Assembly (NCBI RefSeq): GCF_001280085.1
Contig: NZ_LGED01000001.1
Location: 360,233 to 424,232 of the forward strand
Length of the DNA stretch: 64,000 bases
Direction of reading: 5' to 3'
Source of the DNA: Saccharothrix sp. NRRL B-16348
Lineage (GTDB): Bacteria > Actinomycetota > Actinomycetes > Mycobacteriales > Pseudonocardiaceae
Part shown: positions 58,086-64,000 of the stretch, piece after piece
Numbering within the stretch: the first letter of the stretch is position 1
Layout of the letters: every line of letters begins with the position of its first letter
The notes under the pieces: generated by a model
What the model was told of the DNA's origin: nothing
Seen by the model: only the letters and a program-made list of their open reading frames with translations
The model's database searches: none
Translations under genes and position numbers: made by a program

Positions 58086-58127
58086 CCCACGGTTAAGCGT
58101 GGGTTTGCCCTACTCCGAACGGGGGTA
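58086..58127. promoter_or_regulatory. Inverted repeats between copper genes and BCCT transporter
   Basis: CCCACG-gttaag-CGTGGG (58086-58103) and TACTCC-gaac-GGGGGTA (58111-58127) lie in the 92-bp divergent gap. The second resembles a CsoR-type operator half-matched to TACCC/GGGTA; this is a weak inference. Confidence 0.4.
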
Positions 58128-58137
58128 TTGGGTACCC

Positions 58138-59820
58138 GTGACGACCGAGAGTAAACCTGTCAAAGAGCCCTTGCCCGGTGATCCGAAGGCGGATCGACCA
58201 GGGCGCACGGACCGTGTGGTGTTCGGTGTCGCCGCGGCTGTCACGCTCGCGTTCGTCGCGTGGGGCATCCTCGGCACGGCATCGCTGGCCACCGCGTCGA
58301 AAACGGCCCTGACCTGGATCATCGGCAACCTGGGCTGGGCGTTCGTGCTCAGCGCGTCGGGCTTCGTGCTGTTCGCCCTGTGGCTCGCGGTCAGCCGCTA
58401 CGGCCGCATCCCCCTCGGCCGCGACGACGAGCCTCCGGAGTTCCGCACGATCTCGTGGGTCGCGATGATGTTCAGCGCGGGCATGGGCATCGGGCTCATG
58501 TTCTACGGGGTGAACGAGCCGCTGTCGCACTTCGTGAAGCCGCCACCCGGCACCGTCGAGGGCAGCACGGACCAGGCGGTGCAGACCGCGATGGCCACCA
58601 CCCTGTTCCACTGGACGCTGCACCCGTGGGCGATCTACGCCGTCGTCGGCCTGGCCATCGCCTACGGCAGCTTCCGCCGCGGTCGCAGCCAGCTGATCAG
58701 CGCGGCCTTCGCGCCCCTGCTCGGACGGCGCCGCGTCGAGGGGCCCGCCGGTCGGGCGATCGACGTGCTCGCGATCTTCGCCACGCTGTTCGGCTCGGCC
58801 ACGTCGCTCGGCCTCGGCGCGCTCCAGATCGGCAGCGGCCTGCAGGTCGCGGGCTGGCTGGGCGAGGTCGGCAACGGCATCGTGGTGGGCGTCATCGCCG
58901 TGCTGACCATGGCGTTCGTCGCGTCGGCGGTGTCCGGCGTGGCCAAGGGCATCCAGTGGCTGTCCAACATCAACATGGTGCTGGCCGTCGTGCTGGCCGC
59001 GTTCGTGTTCGTGGTCGGGCCGACGGTGTTCGTGCTGAACCTCGTGCCGACCGCGATCGGCGACTACTTCCGCGAGCTCGCCGACATGGCCGGCCGCACC
59101 GCCGCGTCCGGCGGCGACGCGACCGAGACGTGGCTGTCCGGCTGGACGATCTTCTACTGGGCGTGGTGGATCTCGTGGACGCCGTTCGTCGGCATGTTCA
59201 TCGCCCGCATCAGCCGCGGCCGCACGATCCGGCAGTTCGTGGCCGGCGTGATCGGCGTGCCCAGCCTGGTGAGCCTCGCGTGGTTCTGCGTGTTCGGCGG
59301 CACGGCGATCTTCGTGCAGCGGTCCGGCGCCGACCTGGCGGGCACGGCCTCCCCGGAGGGCCAGCTGTTCGGGCTGCTCGACCAGTTCCCGCTGGCCTCC
59401 GTCGCCGGCGTGGTGGTGATGGTGCTGGTGGCGATCTTCTTCGTGTCCGGCGCGGACGCCGCGTCCGTGGTGATGGGCACGCTGTCGCAGCGCGGCTCGA
59501 TCCGGCCGGCGAAGGGCGTCGTCGTGTTCTGGGGCGTGCTCACCGGCCTCGTGGCGGCGGTGATGCTGCTGGTCGGCGGGTCGAGCGGGCTGACCGGCCT
59601 GCAGAACCTGACGATCATCGCCGCGCTGCCGTTCATGCTCGTGATGGTCGGGCTGTGCGTGTCGCTGGCCCGTGACCTGCGCAGCGACCCGCTGATCCGG
59701 CGGGAGGAACGGGTCGCCGAGGTGATGGAGGAAGTCACCGCGCAGTACGACCCGGCCGACCCCAACCCGGAGGAGACCGCCTTCCGGACCGTGGAGGAAC
59801 TCACACGCCGAGGCGTTTGA
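58138..59820 (+). CDS. BCCT family transporter
   Basis: A 560-residue transporter of betaine/choline/carnitine type with 12 membrane helices. The signature WAWWISWTPFVGMFIARIS and the GMGIGLMFYG loop are present. Likely an osmoprotectant importer; substrate not resolved. GTG at 58138 is preferred; the frame extends to 58099 but gives an unconserved leader. It overlaps the next gene tail to tail by 20 bp. Confidence 0.93.
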   Translation: MTTESKPVKEPLPGDPKADRPGRTDRVVFGVAAAVTLAFVAWGILGTASLATASKTALTWIIGNLGWAFVLSASGFVLFALWLAVSRYGRIPLGRDDEPPEFRTISWVAMMFSAGMGIGLMFYGVNEPLSHFVKPPPGTVEGSTDQAVQTAMATTLFHWTLHPWAIYAVVGLAIAYGSFRRGRSQLISAAFAPLLGRRRVEGPAGRAIDVLAIFATLFGSATSLGLGALQIGSGLQVAGWLGEVGNGIVVGVIAVLTMAFVASAVSGVAKGIQWLSNINMVLAVVLAAFVFVVGPTVFVLNLVPTAIGDYFRELADMAGRTAASGGDATETWLSGWTIFYWAWWISWTPFVGMFIARISRGRTIRQFVAGVIGVPSLVSLAWFCVFGGTAIFVQRSGADLAGTASPEGQLFGLLDQFPLASVAGVVVMVLVAIFFVSGADAASVVMGTLSQRGSIRPAKGVVVFWGVLTGLVAAVMLLVGGSSGLTGLQNLTIIAALPFMLVMVGLCVSLARDLRSDPLIRREERVAEVMEEVTAQYDPADPNPEETAFRTVEELTRRGV

Positions 59821-60232
59821 GCAGGTCGGCTTCCATCGCGTCCAGGTCGACCGAGACGGCGCGGTGCGCCGCCTTGCGCCGCGGTGCAGGCATCCGCTCG
59901 GACGCCCGCACCGCGGCCAGCAGCTGCGCCAGCCGCTTCTCGGTGTCCTGGACGTAGGTCGGCTCGGTGTCGCGGAGCTGGGTGAGCGCGTCGGCGAACC
60001 CGGCGATCCGGGCGTGCAGCCGCGCTCCCTTGCCCGAGTACCTGGTCAGCTGGTCCACCGGCACGCCGAGCCTGGCCGCCCGGTAGTGGTCGTAGCGGTC
60101 GCTCAGGAGCGCGGCGGCCCGGGCCGCGACCGGCGCCATCACCGGGATCAACGCCGGCGCCAACACCTTGGCCACGCCAACGAGGTTCTTCGCCCTGCCC
60201 GGGGTGAACCCCTTGCTCTTCTCACGCGCCAT
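59801..60232 (-). CDS. DUF6474-like protein
   Basis: A 143-residue protein from ATG at 60232 (AGGAGGTG upstream). Basic N-terminus, a hydrophobic helix (VAKVLAPALIPVMAPVAARAAA), and a charged helical C-terminal domain. Similar short actinobacterial proteins are called DUF6474; this is tentative. Function unknown. Tail overlaps the BCCT gene by 20 bp. Confidence 0.62.
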   Translation of the reverse strand: MAREKSKGFTPGRAKNLVGVAKVLAPALIPVMAPVAARAAALLSDRYDHYRAARLGVPVDQLTRYSGKGARLHARIAGFADALTQLRDTEPTYVQDTEKRLAQLLAAVRASERMPAPRRKAAHRAVSVDLDAMEADLLKRLGV

Positions 60233-60339
60233 GGCCGCACCTCCTCTGCCCCTGACCCTAGAGCCGTTCCGGCAAAAGATCGACTCGACTCCGCGAGGTT
60301 GCCGGTACACCGACGCGCCCGGCGTCATACGCTGCACCG

Positions 60340-61974
60340 GTGACTTCCCAGGTGCAGCTCGACGCCGGCGTGGTCACTCGTTGCCGGCGGCGGGTGCACC
60401 TCGAACACGATCCGACCATGCGCGACGTGCCCACGCTGCCGCCGGATCCGACCGGTCAGCAGCGCAAAGCCGACGCGAACGAGCACCGGCGCGCCGTCGC
60501 CACCGCGCTGGGCCGGGCCGTCGGGTCCGACCTGATGGAGATCCCGCAGGACGTGCCGTCGGCCGACCGCGAGCGCGTCACGGCCGCCGCGATGCAGGCC
60601 GGCGTGCCGTACATCTGGGGCGCGGCGCTGCCGCGCGACCCGAGGGGCGGCCGGCGCGGCGGCATCGACCTCCTGGTGAAGGAGACGACCGGGTACGTGC
60701 CCGTGCTCGTGGTCCGGCACAAGGTCAGCGACCCCGGCCAGGGCGCGCGCACGTCACCGCTGTCGCACCCGCTGCCGGGCGGCGCGCGGGTCGACCCGCT
60801 GCGCAAGGTCCGGCCCCAGCCGCGCGACCAGCTCCGGCTGGCGCACGCCCAACGGCAGCTCCAGGCGTCCGGTTTCGCCGCGCAGGGCCGCGCGACCGGC
60901 GGCGTGATCGGCATGGACGCCGACGTCGTCGTGTGGCACGACCTGGAAGCGCCCACGTGGCCGGGCGGCAAGAACGCCCTCGCCGAGTACGACACCCGCT
61001 TCGCCGACCGGCTGGCCGTGGCGTCCGCCGCCGCCACCGGCGCCGACCCGCAGGCCCGCGCGTCCCGGATCGTGGAGTGCCGCAGCTGCCCGTGGTGGCC
61101 GGTGTGCGAGACCGACCTGAAGACCGCGCGGGACGTCAGCCTCGTCGTGCGCGGCGAGGACGCCGTGGCGCTGCGCAAGGTCGGCGTCGGCACGGTCGAC
61201 GAACTGGCCGCGCTCGACCCGGACGAGCAGGTCATCCCGCTGGTCGGGATGCTGCACTCGGACGCGGTCATCCTCGCCCGCGCCTGGCTGCGCGACCTCA
61301 CCGTGGTGCGCCGCGTGTCCCGCATGGAGGTGCCGCGCGCCGACGTCGAGGTCGACGTGGACATGGAGAGCTTCGGCGACCTCGGCGCGTACATGTGGGG
61401 CTGCTGGCTGTCCGGGCAGGACGTGGGCGAGGAGCACGGCTACCGCGCGTTCGCCACCTGGGACCCGCTGCCGTGCGCGGACGAGGCCCGGTCGTTCGCC
61501 GAGTTCTGGGGCTGGCTCACCGGCGTGCGGCTGCGCGCCCGCGCGCGTGGCCTGTCGTTCAAGGCGTACTGCTACAACGAGCTCGCCGAGAACCGCTGGC
61601 TGCTCGGGTCGGCCGAGCGGTTCAAGGGGCAGCCCGGCATCCCCACCGTGGCGCAGGTGCGGGAGTTCATCACGTCCGACTCGTGGGTCGACCTGTTCGG
61701 CATCGTGCAGGACCAGTTCCTGTGCGCCCACGGCAAGGGCCTGAAGACCATCGCCCCGGTCGCCGGTTTCCGCTGGCGCGACCCGGAGGCGGGCGGCGAG
61801 AACTCGATGCGCTGGTACCGCGACGCCGTCGGCATGGACGGCAAGTCGCCGGACCCCGCCCAGCGCCGCAGGCTGCTGGAGTACAACGAGGACGACGTCC
61901 GCGCCACCCACACCCTGAGGCTGTGGATGACGTCGGACGCCATGGACGACCTCCCCTTCGCAGGGGATCTCTAG
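60340..61974 (+). CDS. TM0106 family RecB-like nuclease
   Basis: A 544-residue protein with an N-terminal RecB/Cas4-type region and a C-terminal RNase H-like domain. Cys15, Cys247, Cys250 and Cys256 (CX2CX5C) follow the iron-sulfur pattern of Cas4/AddB. Asp110 (GGIDLL) may be the nuclease metal ligand, but the usual E/QxK is VVRHK here, so the acidic residue is missing. The C-terminal domain has DVDMESF and YNEDDVRATHTL, the DEDD-type exonuclease motifs. Probably acts in DNA repair. GTG at 60340. Tail overlaps the SDR by 4 bp. Confidence 0.85.
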   Translation: MTSQVQLDAGVVTRCRRRVHLEHDPTMRDVPTLPPDPTGQQRKADANEHRRAVATALGRAVGSDLMEIPQDVPSADRERVTAAAMQAGVPYIWGAALPRDPRGGRRGGIDLLVKETTGYVPVLVVRHKVSDPGQGARTSPLSHPLPGGARVDPLRKVRPQPRDQLRLAHAQRQLQASGFAAQGRATGGVIGMDADVVVWHDLEAPTWPGGKNALAEYDTRFADRLAVASAAATGADPQARASRIVECRSCPWWPVCETDLKTARDVSLVVRGEDAVALRKVGVGTVDELAALDPDEQVIPLVGMLHSDAVILARAWLRDLTVVRRVSRMEVPRADVEVDVDMESFGDLGAYMWGCWLSGQDVGEEHGYRAFATWDPLPCADEARSFAEFWGWLTGVRLRARARGLSFKAYCYNELAENRWLLGSAERFKGQPGIPTVAQVREFITSDSWVDLFGIVQDQFLCAHGKGLKTIAPVAGFRWRDPEAGGENSMRWYRDAVGMDGKSPDPAQRRRLLEYNEDDVRATHTLRLWMTSDAMDDLPFAGDL

Positions 61975-62723
61975 CGCGGCGCCATGCGCAAGGCACCGTC
62001 CATGCGGATGACCTCGCCGTTCAGGTAGTCGTGCTCCACGATCGTGACGGCCAGCTGCGCGTACTCCTCCGGCAGCGCCAGCCGCTTCGGGAACGGCACG
62101 CCCGCCGCCAGGCCCGCCCGGAACTCGTCCGACACGGTCGCCAGCATCGGCGTGTCCACGATGCCCGGCGCGATCGTCATCACCCGCACGCCCACCGACG
62201 ACAGGTCGCGCGCCGCGGGCAGCGTCATCCCGACCACGGCGGCCTTCGACGCCGCGTACGCCACCTGCCCGATCTGCCCGTCGAACGCCGCGATCGACGC
62301 CGTGTTGATCACCACGCCGCGCTGCCCGTGCGCCAGCGGCTCGGTCTTGCCCATCGCCGCCGCCGCGAGCCGCAGCACGTTGAACGTGCCGACCAGGTTG
62401 ACGTCGATGACCTTCCGGTACAGGTCGAGCGGGTGCGGGCCGGACTTGCCGACCGTCCGCGTCGACGGGCCGATGCCCGCGCAGTTCACCACGACCCGCA
62501 GCGGCGAGCCCGAACCGGCGGCCGTGTCGACGGCGGCCTGGACGTCCTCCTCCGAGGTCACGTCCGCCGCCAGGTAGGTGACGCCCTCGACGTCAGGGGC
62601 GTCGTCGGTCGAGAGGTCCAACGCGAACACCGCCGCACCACGTGCCGCCAACGCCCGCGCGGTCGCGAGGCCCAGCCCGGACGCGCCGCCGGTGACGATC
62701 GCCGCGGTACCCGAGATCTCCAT
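61971..62723 (-). CDS. SDR family 3-hydroxyacyl-CoA dehydrogenase-like
   Basis: A 250-residue SDR with TGGASGLG (11-18), NCAG, and an intact YAASK catalytic motif. It resembles 3-hydroxyacyl-CoA dehydrogenase type II, which oxidises 3-hydroxyacyl-CoA in fatty-acid breakdown. ATG at 62723 after AGGAGGATG. Confidence 0.87.
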   Translation of the reverse strand: MEISGTAAIVTGGASGLGLATARALAARGAAVFALDLSTDDAPDVEGVTYLAADVTSEEDVQAAVDTAAGSGSPLRVVVNCAGIGPSTRTVGKSGPHPLDLYRKVIDVNLVGTFNVLRLAAAAMGKTEPLAHGQRGVVINTASIAAFDGQIGQVAYAASKAAVVGMTLPAARDLSSVGVRVMTIAPGIVDTPMLATVSDEFRAGLAAGVPFPKRLALPEEYAQLAVTIVEHDYLNGEVIRMDGALRMAPR

Positions 62724-62750
62724 ACATCCTCCTGTCCTGGGACCAGGAGG

Positions 62751-62861
62751 TTAACGGTCGTTCAGCCCCCGGCGCTCGGAGAAGTGGAGCAATGCGACCA
62801 ACGGCACGGCCGCCAGCACCGCCAGCCCCACGAAGAGCAGGGAGAAGAGGACGAGTTCCAT
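62751..62861 (-). CDS. Candidate 36-residue membrane peptide
   Basis: ATG at 62861 gives MELVLFSLLFVGLAVLAAVP and then a basic tail ending LNDR before TAA. One hydrophobic helix covers residues 3-25, and nearly all codons end in G or C, as in real genes here. No known family. It lies 27 bp upstream of the SDR ATG on the same strand. The ribosome-binding site (AAGG) is weak. Confidence 0.5.
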   Translation of the reverse strand: MELVLFSLLFVGLAVLAAVPLVALLHFSERRGLNDR

Positions 62862-63004
62862 ACCCAAGACCTTGCCTTCAGCCAGGCGAAACCGCGTCCG
62901 CCGCGAGGGGTGTTTCCCCGTACACCCAGGGGACTACCCACATCACTCTCCGCATACGCCTGGTGTTTGACCCACGGTCAACTTCAGGTGTCACCGTCAC
63001 AACC

Positions 63005-64000
63005 ATGTTCGTCCGACGGATCGCGGTCGTGGGAACGGGTTACGTGGGCCTGACGACGGGGGCGTGCCTGGCCTCCCTCGGACATCGGGTCGTGTGCGCC
63101 GACGTGGACGCGCTCAAGGTCGCGCGGCTGCGCGCCGGGCAGGTCGACATCCTCGAACCGGACCTCGCCGACCTGGTCGCGGCCGGCCAGTCCGCGGGAC
63201 GGCTCGCGTTCGTGGAAGGCGCGCGGCACGCCATGGCCGACGCCGAGGTGGTGTTCCTGTGCCTGCCGACGCCCATGGGCGCGGGCGGCGCGGCCGACCT
63301 CAGCGCGGTCGAGGCGGTGGCTCAAGAGATCCGCGACGTCCTCCCTTACGGCGCGGTCGTGGTGTGCAAGTCCACCGTTCCGGTCGGGACGTCGACCAGG
63401 GTCGCCGCCCTGCTCGGCCGGGAGGACGTCGCCGTCGTCTCCAACCCCGAGTTCCTGCGCGAGGGCAGCGCCGTGCGCGACTTCCTGCACCCCGACCGGA
63501 TCGTGGTCGGCTCGGACTCGCCGCAGGCCGCCGAACGCGTCGGCGCGCTGTTCACCAAGCTGGGCGCGCCCACCGTGCTCATGGACGCGGCCAGCGCCGA
63601 GATGGTCAAGTACGCGGCCAACTGCTTTCTGGCGATGAAGCTGTCCTACGTCAACGCGGTCGCCGAGCTGTGCGAACTCGTCGGCGCGGACGTCACCTCC
63701 GTCACCGAGGGCATGGGCTACGACAAGCGCATCGGCCAGTCGTTCCTCAAGCCGGGGCCCGGCTGGGGCGGGTCGTGCCTGCCCAAGGACACGCACGCCA
63801 TGGTGCGCATCGCCGATGCCGTCGGCGTCGACTTCTCGCTGGTCAAGGCCACGATCGAGACGAACGCGCGGCAGCAGCGGCGGGTGGTGGAGAAGCTCCG
63901 GGGCGCCGTCGGGTCGCTTGCCGGCGCGCGCATCGGGGTGCTGGGGCTGGCGTTCAAGGCGGGCACCAACGACCTGCGCGACTCGCCCGCGCTGGCGGTG
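63005..64000 (+). CDS. ugd: UDP-glucose 6-dehydrogenase, 3' end beyond window
   Basis: At least 332 residues, running off the window. NAD motif VVGTGYVGLTTG (8-19), KSTVPVGT and SNPEFLREG (both substrate-site patterns), and catalytic Cys258 in GGSCLPKD. It oxidises UDP-glucose to UDP-glucuronate for exopolysaccharide or glycoside synthesis. ATG at 63005. Confidence 0.93.
   Translation, partial: MFVRRIAVVGTGYVGLTTGACLASLGHRVVCADVDALKVARLRAGQVDILEPDLADLVAAGQSAGRLAFVEGARHAMADAEVVFLCLPTPMGAGGAADLSAVEAVAQEIRDVLPYGAVVVCKSTVPVGTSTRVAALLGREDVAVVSNPEFLREGSAVRDFLHPDRIVVGSDSPQAAERVGALFTKLGAPTVLMDAASAEMVKYAANCFLAMKLSYVNAVAELCELVGADVTSVTEGMGYDKRIGQSFLKPGPGWGGSCLPKDTHAMVRIADAVGVDFSLVKATIETNARQQRRVVEKLRGAVGSLAGARIGVLGLAFKAGTNDLRDSPALAV

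Overview
This window is the chromosomal replication-origin region of a high-GC actinomycete. Gene order, strongly G/C-ended codons, frequent GTG and TTG starts and family-specific markers (CrgA, CwsA-like, DUF3566, DLW-39, class E sortase, PknA/PknB/PstP/FhaA/FhaB) point to Actinomycetota. The gene content best fits Pseudonocardiales (a Saccharothrix, Actinosynnema or Lentzea-like organism); the genus is inference. The run from parB to fhaA closely follows the origin region of Mycobacterium and relatives.

Layout. 1-7.1 kb: minus-strand genes parB, parA, rsmG, a NUDIX hydrolase, khpB (jag), yidC, yidD, rnpA and rpmH. Four perfect copies of the 14-bp parS core lie at 2.1-3.5 kb, and one plus-strand gene encodes a phosphatase-methyltransferase fusion. 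7.1-14 kb: dnaA, a 1.1-kb oriC, dnaN, gnd, recF and dciA (DUF721). 14.3-20.1 kb: gyrB, gyrA, DUF3566, tRNA-Ile, DLW-39 and tRNA-Ala. 20.5-29.9 kb: DoxX, a lipoprotein, a CwsA-like protein, cyclophilin, rhomboid protease, a metallo-beta-lactamase-fold hydrolase, a PH-like membrane protein, crgA, a class E sortase with a long repetitive tail, fprA with an iron box, and trpG/pabA. 30-39.5 kb: the minus-strand operon fhaA-fhaB-pstP-rodA-pbpA-pknA-pknB, which controls and builds peptidoglycan. tRNA-Leu and a strong terminator close this conserved block.

40-64 kb is accessory: small redox and sugar enzymes, a divergent TetR / GH1-MFS-SDR cluster, an HTH-TPR regulator overlapping a phosphotransferase gene, three exported or anchored proteins including a CHAP hydrolase, a four-gene copper cluster (membrane protein, ycnI, copC, copD), a BCCT transporter, a TM0106-type RecB-like nuclease, an SDR, a 36-codon membrane ORF and the start of a UDP-glucose dehydrogenase gene that runs off the window.

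How it fits together: ParA/ParB with parS segregate the origin; DnaA, DnaN, RecF, DciA and gyrase replicate it; YidC/YidD/RnpA/L34 serve protein and RNA synthesis; CwsA-like, CrgA, RodA, PbpA and the Ser/Thr kinases with PstP govern growth and division. Beyond oriC, clusters of DnaA-box-like sequences lie inside the dciA coding sequence and upstream of the PH-like gene, and an array of 12-bp palindromes lies inside oriC. I saw no CRISPR array, insertion sequence, prophage or rRNA operon.
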